Shown one piece after another: positions 10,004 to 19,640 of a DNA stretch of 40,642 nucleotides. The translations under genes and the position numbers were made by a program. Source of the DNA: Bacillus sp. AFS088145 (GTDB lineage Bacteria; Bacillota; Bacilli; Bacillales; Bacillaceae_G); assembly GCF_002564465.1 (NCBI RefSeq), contig NZ_NUUX01000039.1:1-40642 (forward strand), in the 5' to 3' direction. The notes beneath the pieces were generated by a model, which did no database searches, was not told the origin of the DNA, and worked only from the letters and a program-made list of their open reading frames with translations. Every line of letters begins with the position of its first letter. Position 1 is the stretch's first letter.

Positions 10004-10157
10004 AAACGCCATTCTCTCAAAAAAAATGAGAGAATGACGTTTAAGTACAGATTACGCCTTATCTCTCATGTTTTAAACATGCTGGATTTAGCACTTTTTA
10101 GCTTCCGCTAAAGTTGCCGGGTTTCAAAGGGCCAGTCCCTCCACCACTCTCGATAAG
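10004..10157 (-). ncRNA. SAM-I (S-box) riboswitch with terminator
   Basis: On the minus strand the S-box core is unmistakable. CTTATCGAGAGTGGTGGAGG starts at 10157, followed by GACTGGCCC, GAAACCCGGCAAC and the closing GAGAGATAAG near 10057. Downstream, 10004-10043 forms a long stem, AACGCCATTCTCTC against GAGAGAATGACGTT, around an A-rich loop and ends in a T run: the regulated terminator. Binding of SAM should favour termination before yitJ-metH. The yitJ start lies 30 nt beyond. Confidence 0.97.
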
Positions 10158-10270
10158 GATTATTTAGTTATATTCAATATAAACAGTTTACTATATTTAT
10201 ATGATAAAGAAAAGACATTTATGGAAATATTTCCAAAAATAAATTTATTTTGTTTACATAATAGTATTAT

Positions 10271-12136
10271 TTAACTATTTTTAAAGTGTGCTAGTGCTAA
10301 TAGTGGATAAATTTCATTATAGCTATGATAGTGAATATAAAACTGACCAGGTAATCCTAATCCAGTTGGATAAGTTAATGCTTTATTTGTTAATTCACTT
10401 TGAGTAGTTAAAAATTTTATCCCTTTTCTAATTACTTCATCTTCTTTATTACGAATTGAAAGTAAAGTATCAACTGCCCAAGCTGTTTGACTAGGTGTAC
10501 TATATTTTAATGGAACATATTTATTTTTTACAGGTGCAAGACCTGATTCTCCCCAACCTCCATCTTCATTTTGAATACTAACTAACCATTTCTCCGCTTT
10601 TTTAATTGCCTCATGATTTTTAGGAATTCCCACGGCTCTAAGACCAGTAATCGCTGCCCAAATCCCATAAATATAACAAATACCCCATCTACCATACCAA
10701 CTACCATTTGATTTTTGATTTTTCAAAAGCCAATTAACCGACTTTTTCACAATCGGATCATCGTTTGAAATCGTCGTATAGTGTCCAATAAATTCTAATA
10801 CGCGTCCAGTTAAATCTGCAGTAGAAGGATCGATGATTGCATCTTTTGCATTTTCAATTGGTAAGAATGTTAACCACTTATTTGTTACATTTTTTTCGAA
10901 TGCTCCCCATCCACCATCGTCATTTTGAAGTCCAAGTAAAAAATGAACTCCCTTCAACCAACTTTCATGAATTGTGGATTGATCCAAAGCACTTCTTGCA
11001 AGCGCCCTTAAAACTGCTCCTGTATCATCATTATCTGGGATAAAAGAATTAACATCAGAAAAACCCCAACCGCCAGGACTTAAGTTTTTAGCATGAACCT
11101 TCCAGTCACCATTCATATTTTGTTGTTTCTTTATCAGGTAATTTATTGATTTCGAAACAATCGGATCACTTACTTGATAACCAGCTTCTTGAATTGCATA
11201 TGACAATAATGCAGTATCCCAAACTTTTGATGGCGAATTTTGAATATGAAGTCCCGCTTCCGTATCGGCTGCATATGAAAGAAGTCCTTGTAGAGCATTT
11301 TGAATGACAGGTGAAGTAGCTTCATAACCTAAAGCCATTAAAGCATAAATCATATAAAATGTAGAACTGGCATAGCTATAAAAAGTTCCATTTGTTTCAA
11401 TACGATCCAGAATAAATCTTTCAGCCTTTTTATATCCTTTCTGGTGAAAATAGAGAGGATATGAAGCTAGCTTCTTACCTTCTTCAAGTAAAAATTGATA
11501 AAAACTTCCTCGCTCTTCGTAAAACCATTCTACCTCACTAGTTTCCAGAAGATGATCGATATTTAGATCCTCATCCAATTTCACTTTAAATCGCTTATTT
11601 ATACAAATAATCATTGGAACTAAATGAACTCTAGCATAATTACTTAAATCAAATAAACTTAACGGCATTTTATCCGGTAGCAAAAAATAACTCATTGGAA
11701 AGTAAAATAATTTAGGATATTCAATCAAACCATGAGTAGCTAGAATCATTTTTAACATAAAATGCGTTTTTTTAATACCACCGTTTTCACGTATAAATTT
11801 TTCAGCTTTCTTCATACTTGAATGTTCTTTTGAATACTTTTTTGAGATTAATAGAGCTATGTATGCTTGTACTGTTGCATTTATGTTTCCATCTTTTTCA
11901 TCTTCGTATAATTTCCAAGCTCCATTCGGATGTTGAAGATTGATGATCCGATCGATAATCCTATCAATCACCTTTTGATTTTTGTATTCAAGATCATTCA
12001 ATAATAAAATCATAAAACTATCCGTTATTATTGAACCTTCAAAACAAAATTCCCAAGAACCATCTTCATCTTGTTTTGCTCTTAGCCGTTCGATCCGCTC
12101 TTCAATATTTCTTAAAACAATATTTTCGAGGTCCAT
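10271..12136 (-). CDS. sqhC: Squalene-hopene / tetraprenyl-beta-curcumene (sporulenol) cyclase family
   Basis: Class II terpene cyclase of 621 residues. The catalytic aspartate motif is D368-N-D-D371 (PDNDDTGA), which protonates the substrate double bond. Several QW repeats stabilise the fold, for example QNDDGGWGAFE and QNEDGGWGES. The N-terminus (RLRAKQDEDGSWEFCFEG) recalls Bacillus SqhC, which makes sporulenol from tetraprenyl-beta-curcumene. Hopanoid formation is the alternative, and the sequence alone does not decide it. The ATG follows GAGGTGGTAAA. It starts 14 nt after a small membrane-protein gene and probably forms an operon with it. No prenyl transferase is nearby. Confidence 0.93.
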   Translation of the reverse strand: MDLENIVLRNIEERIERLRAKQDEDGSWEFCFEGSIITDSFMILLLNDLEYKNQKVIDRIIDRIINLQHPNGAWKLYEDEKDGNINATVQAYIALLISKKYSKEHSSMKKAEKFIRENGGIKKTHFMLKMILATHGLIEYPKLFYFPMSYFLLPDKMPLSLFDLSNYARVHLVPMIICINKRFKVKLDEDLNIDHLLETSEVEWFYEERGSFYQFLLEEGKKLASYPLYFHQKGYKKAERFILDRIETNGTFYSYASSTFYMIYALMALGYEATSPVIQNALQGLLSYAADTEAGLHIQNSPSKVWDTALLSYAIQEAGYQVSDPIVSKSINYLIKKQQNMNGDWKVHAKNLSPGGWGFSDVNSFIPDNDDTGAVLRALARSALDQSTIHESWLKGVHFLLGLQNDDGGWGAFEKNVTNKWLTFLPIENAKDAIIDPSTADLTGRVLEFIGHYTTISNDDPIVKKSVNWLLKNQKSNGSWYGRWGICYIYGIWAAITGLRAVGIPKNHEAIKKAEKWLVSIQNEDGGWGESGLAPVKNKYVPLKYSTPSQTAWAVDTLLSIRNKEDEVIRKGIKFLTTQSELTNKALTYPTGLGLPGQFYIHYHSYNEIYPLLALAHFKNS

Positions 12137-12150
12137 TTTACCACCTCAGT

Positions 12151-12459
12151 TCAATTTTTTTCTGCCTGATGGTATTTTTCCATTCTTGTTGAATGCTCAA
12201 TTTCAATTTCAATTTCAATTTCTTCAAGATCATTAATTTCTTCTGATACCTCGATTTCTAATTTTTTACTAAAATAAACAATTGAAATAATAAATGCTAA
12301 AAGGCTAAAAGGTAAAACAATTATGTTAAATGCGAACCAAGTAAATGAATGTAAAATATGAAAATAGCTACCTAGTAACAAGCAATAAATAAGTAATAAG
12401 AGATCGATAACAATTACACCGCAAAATGATTTTACTATTTTTAATAATAAAGGATTCAA
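12151..12459 (-). CDS. Small two-helix membrane protein with acidic tail
   Basis: Family not recognised. The 102 residues contain two strongly hydrophobic segments (about 8-30 and 39-62), then a charged C-terminal tail with an alternating EIEIEIEIE stretch near residues 80-88. The start is TTG, 10 nt after GGAG. It lies 14 nt upstream of the terpene cyclase on the same strand, so a membrane role linked to that pathway is possible but unproven. The EI stretch is encoded by a perfect hexanucleotide repeat. Confidence 0.75.
   Translation of the reverse strand: MNPLLLKIVKSFCGVIVIDLLLLIYCLLLGSYFHILHSFTWFAFNIIVLPFSLLAFIISIVYFSKKLEIEVSEEINDLEEIEIEIEIEHSTRMEKYHQAEKN
12197..12222. repeat. In-frame hexanucleotide repeat (TCAATT)4
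   Basis: Four perfect tandem copies of TCAATT plus two extra bases lie inside the small membrane-protein gene and encode Glu-Ile dipeptides on the minus strand. Gain or loss of a unit keeps the frame and changes the tail by two residues. Confidence 0.9.
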
Positions 12460-12701
12460 CTAGATCACACTCCATTACTAATCTATGATTTAAATGTGAA
12501 ATAATGAATTATTCTGTGTAATTAGTACCTGTTACTTGGAAAAAACAACAATTTATAGTGGGAATTTCAGGGGAAATAAATAATTTACTTTGACTTTTTT
12601 CTCTAAATTATTAAAAAAATAGAACAATCTATTAAATGTCTAATCAGAAACTATTAAAAACGAATATAGTGAGAGTAATGATAGAAAGGAGTGTTTTTAC
12701 T

Positions 12702-13151
12702 ATGGCAGCAGAATTTGAAGATTTCAAAGCTTTAAAAGAAGAAATTCAAGAGGTGCTTGCAGCAGCTAATCAAGATGGTTCAATCAATTTTAATTTTTTC
12801 AACATTGAAATTAAAGAGAATCGCATCCAAGTCGAACAAAGAGCTGAAGGCGGAGGACAAATTAATCGTAATGTTGGAATGAACGCAAATCAAGGCGGAC
12901 AAAATGCTAGAGACAATAGTCAAACAGCAAATGACCGTTCACAATTTGCAGATGGAAATGGTAGAAGTGGTATTGCTGGAAGAGATAACGATGAATTAGG
13001 CGGACAGCAAGGAATTAAAATCAGAGACAGCAAAATCAAAAGAAGCAGAATCAGAACAGATTCCGAACACAACGAAGGCGCTGGAACTGAAGAAGCAAAC
13101 GGCGAACAATTCCAATTGCCAAGATTAAATAGACTTAATAGAACAGAATAA
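12702..13151 (+). CDS. Gly/Asn/Gln-rich hypothetical protein
   Basis: No family recognised. I placed the start at the ATG at 12702 (MAAEFEDFKAL), preceded by GAAAGGAG at good spacing; an in-frame ATG at 12636 lacks a site. The 149-residue product has an N-terminal helix-like segment (1-22), a short hydrophobic/charged part with SINFNFFNIEIKENRIQVEQ, a low-complexity middle rich in Gly, Asn and Gln (about 48-105), and a basic patch GIKIRDSKIKRSRIR before an acidic end. No signal peptide or membrane segment. It stands alone on the plus strand, convergent with a DUF3892 gene. Its composition suggests a disordered, perhaps spore- or surface-associated protein, but that is a guess. Confidence 0.7.
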   Translation: MAAEFEDFKALKEEIQEVLAAANQDGSINFNFFNIEIKENRIQVEQRAEGGGQINRNVGMNANQGGQNARDNSQTANDRSQFADGNGRSGIAGRDNDELGGQQGIKIRDSKIKRSRIRTDSEHNEGAGTEEANGEQFQLPRLNRLNRTE

Positions 13152-13328
13152 CTGACTTCCCCACTTACGATTAGTTCTAAGTCACATATTCTTAAAGTGT
13201 GGACAAGCTATACTAAGATATAAAAAGAAGATACCTCCTCGTAATTGTGAATGTTGATATTGAAAACTATTTGCAATTTTATGTTCACTTTATTACCCTT
13301 GACCTCAACAAATGATTATATTAAATAA

Positions 13329-13358
13329 AAACCCACGAGGAAAATTCCTAGTGGGTTT
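13329..13358 (-). terminator. Bidirectional terminator between convergent genes
   Basis: The arms AAACCCAC-g-AGGAA and TTCCT-a-GTGGGTTT (13329-13342 and 13345-13358) pair except for one position. The minus-strand flank is TTTTATTTAA, fitting the end of the DUF3892 gene. The plus-strand side is also T-rich, so it probably ends both genes. The rest of 13152-13391 holds no gene that I can support. Confidence 0.8.
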
Positions 13359-13391
13359 GCTTCATTTTTTTATAAGTTTAGCTTTTCAAAG

Positions 13392-13703
13392 TTAAAACTC
13401 CGGTAAATTACTCAAATTATTTTCTGCTATACCATCCGGTTCACTTCTAAGGATGTCACGACCATACTTATGGATTACATCTACATGTGCTAAATTACCA
13501 CTTTTTGCTTCCTGTAAAGCTTGAAGATAATCAAGTTCACGATTAAAACTTGTTCTGAAACCAATTAAATCACCATCTTCATTTTTACGAACAGCAACTA
13601 TATGTTCCTTGTCCTGATTTACTGATTCATCTCCCATCATTTGTTCGTCATCACTTTGATTTCTATACATTTCATATGCTTCTTCAAATCGATCTTGAGT
13701 CAC
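13392..13703 (-). CDS. DUF3892 domain protein
   Basis: The 103-residue protein ends with the features of DUF3892: HIVAVRKNEDGDLIGFR, then HVDVIHKYGRDILRSEPDG and a terminal NLPEF. The function of the family is unknown to me. The first 30 residues are acidic and probably variable. The start is GTG, preceded by AGGAGGAG. No membrane segment. It is a single gene with its own terminator downstream. Confidence 0.85.
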   Translation of the reverse strand: MTQDRFEEAYEMYRNQSDDEQMMGDESVNQDKEHIVAVRKNEDGDLIGFRTSFNRELDYLQALQEAKSGNLAHVDVIHKYGRDILRSEPDGIAENNLSNLPEF

Positions 13704-13847
13704 TTTTGTCTCCTCCTTTTATCTTTAGTTTTGCCATTGCTGGGGGATGTAAAACTAATTAGTCCTAGATGAAGGATAATATTAATCTTTTATAAAAAAG
13801 AACTGATTTTACAGTTGAATATTTACTGATTACTATCTTTTTATTAA

Positions 13848-14750
13848 TTATACGTTTTTAAAATGTTCTATAAAATCTTCAAGAAACTCATTATACAAAT
13901 TCGATAAACCTTTTGTTTCTAAATAGATTAGCCAAAAATCAAGTTCGAATAATCGCATCTGTTTATCCATCAGTGGGATTATTTTCAAATCTCCATTTAA
14001 TACCATTGGAAAATTCTTTAGTGTAAAGTCGTGAAGATATATAATTGCATCACTTTCTTTTACTAGCTTAAAAAGCATGCTAGTCCTATTTGAACTAATT
14101 ATCACTTGCTCTGGATTTATTTTAATAAATTTTAAAATCTGGTTATAATCAGATGTTTCATAAGTTACTAATTTAGTATTTTTCAGATCACTTGGAGTTA
14201 CAAAGTCTAATGTATAAAAGGGTGAGTTTCTTCCAACTGCTATACATATATGTCCTTTGTAAATGTGCTTATAAGAAATATTTTTAGCTTTTTTCAACTC
14301 ATCAACGGGTGCAGAGATAAGCGCAAAATCATAATCTTCCTTATTAAAATTCTCAATAATCTTTGTAGGATTTTGTTCAATTAATTCAAAGGTTAAATCT
14401 TCATTTTCTAGATTAAGCTTTACCAAAAATTCTTGAAGTATATAAAAAAAAGCAGGTGCAATTTTTACTTTTAAATGCTTTTGATAACTGTTTTTATATA
14501 TGTTCAGTTTTTTATTCATTTCATCTATAGTTTTCAGAACTGAATTTGCTGTTGAAATCACTATTTCACCTTCAAAAGTTGGCGTAATACTTTTTTTGGA
14601 TCGATTAAAAATTTTTATTCCAAGCTCATTTTCAAGTTGGGTAATAGACTGACTCAAACCTGGAGTAGATATAAATAGTTTTTCTGCTGCTTTTGTAATC
14701 GACTTTTCAATTTCGACAGTGACAATATGCTCCATTTGTTCAAAATTCAT
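13848..14750 (-). CDS. LysR-family transcriptional regulator
   Basis: The 300-residue protein begins with the LysR winged helix-turn-helix: MNFEQMEHIVTVEIEKSITK, then AAEKLFISTPGLSQSITQLE and NELGIKIFNRS. An effector-binding periplasmic-protein-like domain follows (about 90-295, starting HLKVKIAPAFFYI). I used the ATG at 14750, which follows GGAGG directly, instead of an in-frame TTG five codons upstream. LysR proteins usually control a divergent neighbour, but none is present upstream here, so the target is unknown. The residue after MEHIVTV is Glu rather than the more usual Ala, a small oddity. Confidence 0.92.
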   Translation of the reverse strand: MNFEQMEHIVTVEIEKSITKAAEKLFISTPGLSQSITQLENELGIKIFNRSKKSITPTFEGEIVISTANSVLKTIDEMNKKLNIYKNSYQKHLKVKIAPAFFYILQEFLVKLNLENEDLTFELIEQNPTKIIENFNKEDYDFALISAPVDELKKAKNISYKHIYKGHICIAVGRNSPFYTLDFVTPSDLKNTKLVTYETSDYNQILKFIKINPEQVIISSNRTSMLFKLVKESDAIIYLHDFTLKNFPMVLNGDLKIIPLMDKQMRLFELDFWLIYLETKGLSNLYNEFLEDFIEHFKNV

Positions 14751-14953
14751 ATTTATCCTCCGCAAATAATTTTTTTAAAAAGTTCAATATGTAGGTATCT
14801 GCCCTTTTCTTTCTTTTTCTGATAATAAATCCGGATCATCATCGTATGTTGACACTAAAGTTATTCATATTTGAATTCCCCAAAGATGTTTATTTATTAT
14901 TAAGATATCATATTATCCAAATGCTAGTTTAATTATTTCCCACAAGTAAAATA

Positions 14954-14980
14954 GAGGATGATCGATTAAAGATCATCCTC
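14954..14980 (-). terminator. Terminator after the HAD gene
   Basis: A perfect 10-bp inverted repeat (14954-14963 and 14971-14980) with a 7-nt loop; minus-strand flank TATTTTAC. It lies about 100 nt beyond the HAD stop codon. Its arms closely resemble those of the hairpin at 15996-16023. Confidence 0.7.
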
Positions 14981-15082
14981 CACTTGTTGAACTAATGCAT
15001 GACTAAGTTCAACAACATGATTGAATATTCAAAAGAGATGTTAATTGAACTATCGATAAATAAAATGGACTAAAAACAATCC

Positions 15083-15787
15083 TCAAAGTTTTACCAAATT
15101 ACCAAATAAAAGTAATTTTATTTCAACTAAAGACTTAATACTATCTAATCTGTGATTATGTTCAATTTCGTCATAAGACCATGAATCTCTAATTATATGA
15201 ATTGCTTTCATCCCTGCATCTAAAGCAGGTACAATGTCACTTCTTAGAGAGTTTCCGATCATTACTGGATTACTTAATTTTTCATTTAACTCAACATAGG
15301 TATTTATATCTTTTTTACTTGTAATAAATACGTTGTCAAAATGTTGCACTAAGCCAGTCTCCATTACTCGCTTAGTTTGAACGTCTTTTTCACCTAAAGT
15401 CAATATTGTCATACTTGCTACATCTTTATGATTTGATAATTCTTCTATTATAAATGTGTCACTTTGCAGTGGAATATTTACTTTAAATATCGTTTTTGCT
15501 AATGATTGTAATTGATCATTGACAATACTTGATATTTCAATATTAAATCGTGTTGCCAATAAATCTAAAGTGGATTCCCATGCATAAGGATATCGGGCTT
15601 TACTGAAACCCATCTCTTTAATTAGTTCCAGATCGATTTTATTAAAAACTTCTTTAATGTCATTTATTATTACTTTTTCATCTAGTGCTTGATGTACTAG
15701 ATTCGAACATAAATCTACATTATGCCGAAATGCGGCTTGGGTTTGAATTAATGTATCGTCTAAATCAAAAACTAAATCATATTTCAT
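15083..15787 (-). CDS. HAD-superfamily hydrolase
   Basis: A haloacid-dehalogenase-fold phosphatase-like protein of 234 residues. Motif I is DLVFDLDDTL with the nucleophile Asp near residue 8. Motif II is the Thr in MTILTLG, the motif III Lys is in the following region (GEKDVQTKR), and motif IV is VMIGNSLRSD, which binds magnesium. A helical cap (about 15-105) separates motifs I and II. Substrate unknown. The ATG has only a weak, distant site (AAAGTGAG about 12 nt upstream). It appears to be monocistronic with its own terminator. Confidence 0.87.
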   Translation of the reverse strand: MKYDLVFDLDDTLIQTQAAFRHNVDLCSNLVHQALDEKVIINDIKEVFNKIDLELIKEMGFSKARYPYAWESTLDLLATRFNIEISSIVNDQLQSLAKTIFKVNIPLQSDTFIIEELSNHKDVASMTILTLGEKDVQTKRVMETGLVQHFDNVFITSKKDINTYVELNEKLSNPVMIGNSLRSDIVPALDAGMKAIHIIRDSWSYDEIEHNHRLDSIKSLVEIKLLLFGNLVKL

Positions 15788-15995
15788 AATTAATTTATCT
15801 CACTTTCCAACTGAACCATATTGTTATTAATTTTCGCATACGCCTATTGATTTGGCTTTTCTAATTATATATGCTAATTTGCTAAGTGTCCCTAATTTAT
15901 TCTTAAAATAATATAAAAGTAAACCTTAAGTTTGTTTTGCTAATATACTGTAAAAATTTATTTAGATTCTTTTAGCTAATATTCTTTTTGTAAAA

Positions 15996-16023
15996 CAGAG
16001 GAAGATCCTTAGATCATCCTCTG
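15996..16023 (-). terminator. Hairpin downstream of the broken gene
   Basis: The arms CAGAGGAAGATC and GATCATCCTCTG (15996-16007 and 16012-16023) pair with one mismatch, followed by TTTTAC on the minus strand. It would end transcription of the pseudogene at 16097-16393. The remaining 15788-15995 is AT-rich with no gene seen. Confidence 0.6.
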
Positions 16024-16096
16024 TTTGTTACTCTATTAATATAACTAATTAATAACAAAGTAAAATACATTCATTCTAATATTATGTATTTTAGAA

Positions 16097-16393
16097 CTAG
16101 TCCCAATGATTAAATATGACTTCACTTATTGTTTTAGGTTTCCAGTAAGCTATTTGATTTAATTCTGCACTATTTAATCCAATCGCACTTTTTAGTATGA
16201 GCGGTTCATTCAGCTCACTTGTACTCAACACTATATAAAATGGACTAAACTCTTCTTTTATTTGAGGAACACTGAATCACAATCTTTTAAATTGCTTACC
16301 ATCAATATTTGGAGGTTCATTTTGTTTTTTATCGAAGCCAGTTATACCATTAAGAAGTTTTATAGTTACCACCTTATCTGTTTCACACACCAT
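16097..16393 (-). pseudogene. Broken small gene with one in-frame stop
   Basis: One reading frame runs 98 codons from an ATG at 16393 to TAG at 16097, interrupted only by TGA at 16277-16279 (between GKQFKRL and FSVPQIKEE). The frame is the same on both sides and reads like a real protein: DKVVTIKLLNGITGF, FSPFYIVLSTSELNEPLIL and a C-terminal AYWKPKTISEVIFNHWD. No ribosome binding site precedes the ATG, so the 5' end may also be lost. Family not recognised. It sits between a HAD gene and a DHFR-like gene on the same strand. A single sequencing error could also explain it. Confidence 0.65.
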
Positions 16394-16425
16394 ATAGATA
16401 AATAAAAATTTAACTCTTAATAAAT

Positions 16426-16995
16426 TTATTCTTCATTCAAATGATAAGTTACCTGCACAACTCCAGAAGAAAAGGTCCTTGTATTCATCATGATTAAATT
16501 CTTTCTCTGTTTTATGTCAACAAACAATGATTTTCCTTCACCCAATATAACAGGATGAATTGATAATCTAAATTCATCTACTAGCCTTAAATTTATAAAT
16601 GATGTAATAAGGCTTGATCCTCCATACAGCCAGATGTCTTTGCCAGGTTTTTCCTTCAATTTATTTACTTCTTCAATTATATTTTCATTTATAAATGTTG
16701 CATTATTTTCATCTGTTGATTGAGTTCTGGAAAACACATATTTTTCCTTGCTATGAACTAAATTCCATATTTCTTTATCAGATTCAGAGTCATCTATATC
16801 TGGAATATAATTTCCCCACAAATCATAGCTTTTTCGACCATATAAAATCGTATCAATTTGATTCAAGAAATTTGTGAATTCCATTTCAGGATCCATTATG
16901 CACCAATCAATTTCTCCGTTTTTCCCTTCTATAAAACCATCTAAAGTAACCGCTAGATCTAAAATTATTTTTCTTTGTTTTATGCTATTTGACAA
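16426..16995 (-). CDS. Dihydrofolate reductase / RibD-C family protein
   Basis: A 189-residue reductase-fold protein. The N-terminal IILDLAVTLDGFIEGKNGEI and C-terminal DIWLYGGSSLI...HPVILGEGKSLF are typical of the RibD C-terminal/DHFR-like family (YyaP/YwjB type in Bacillus). These bind NADPH; the physiological substrate is usually unknown, and it should not be taken as the housekeeping DHFR. The start is TTG, 7 nt after AGGAGG. It lies 33 nt upstream of the broken gene on the same strand. Confidence 0.85.
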   Translation of the reverse strand: MSNSIKQRKIILDLAVTLDGFIEGKNGEIDWCIMDPEMEFTNFLNQIDTILYGRKSYDLWGNYIPDIDDSESDKEIWNLVHSKEKYVFSRTQSTDENNATFINENIIEEVNKLKEKPGKDIWLYGGSSLITSFINLRLVDEFRLSIHPVILGEGKSLFVDIKQRKNLIMMNTRTFSSGVVQVTYHLNEE

Positions 16996-17177
16996 TGCCG
17001 TTCCTCCTATTTCGTTTATACATTTTTTAATCTTATACTTCTCACTAATAACGAAACCGAATATTTGTTCTTATTTTGATTATAACAAGCATGCTTGGTG
17101 CTATCAAATATAGATATTTTGGTTTAAAAGAACTAAAAACCTCATGATTTGTTATTTTAGAACGTGTATTCAAAGTT

Positions 17178-17364
17178 TATTTGCACTTTGGTTAATTTTA
17201 TTTGCAGTCATTCTTATCTTATTTGCACTTCGAACTTTATTTGCACCCCGGAGTTCTTATTTGCACTTCGACCTTTATTTGCACCCCAGGAGCTCTTATT
17301 TGCACTGTTACAAGTTTTATTTGCAGTCACTCTTATCTTATTTGCACCTCAACCTCTATTTACA
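17178..17364. repeat. Phased TTGCA array 2
   Basis: Ten cores start at 17181, 17202, 17223, 17241, 17261, 17279, 17300, 17321, 17342 and 17360; the last is TTACA. Intervals are 21, 21, 18, 20, 18, 21, 21, 21 and 18 bp. The consensus is (T)TATTTGCAC, with GCAG variants at 17202 and 17321. It has the same orientation as array 1 and, like it, lies just beyond the terminator of a minus-strand operon (hut). Spacers are more C-rich than in array 1 (CACCCC). Region 16996-17177 holds no gene. Function unknown. Confidence 0.85.
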
Positions 17365-17386
17365 CCCCTGCCCATAAAAAACAAAA

Positions 17387-17416
17387 AAACTCGCAAACAA
17401 CAAAGTTTACGAGTTT
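17387..17416 (-). terminator. Terminator of the hut operon
   Basis: The arms 17387-17398 and 17405-17416 pair over 12 positions with one G-T pair. On the minus strand the stem is followed by TTTTTTTGTTTTTT. It starts only 6 nt after the hutG stop, so hutG is the last gene. Confidence 0.88.
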
Positions 17417-17422
17417 CACATT

Positions 17423-19640
<2,218 letters not shown>

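Noticed and set aside
13308-13336. Plus-strand promoter-like TTGACC-17-TAAATA
   Set aside because: It would fire directly into the bidirectional terminator with no gene downstream on that strand.
15055-16250. Shared ATAAAATGGACTAAA string at about 15058 and 16234
   Set aside because: A single short AT-rich match of about 14 bases in unrelated contexts; probably chance.
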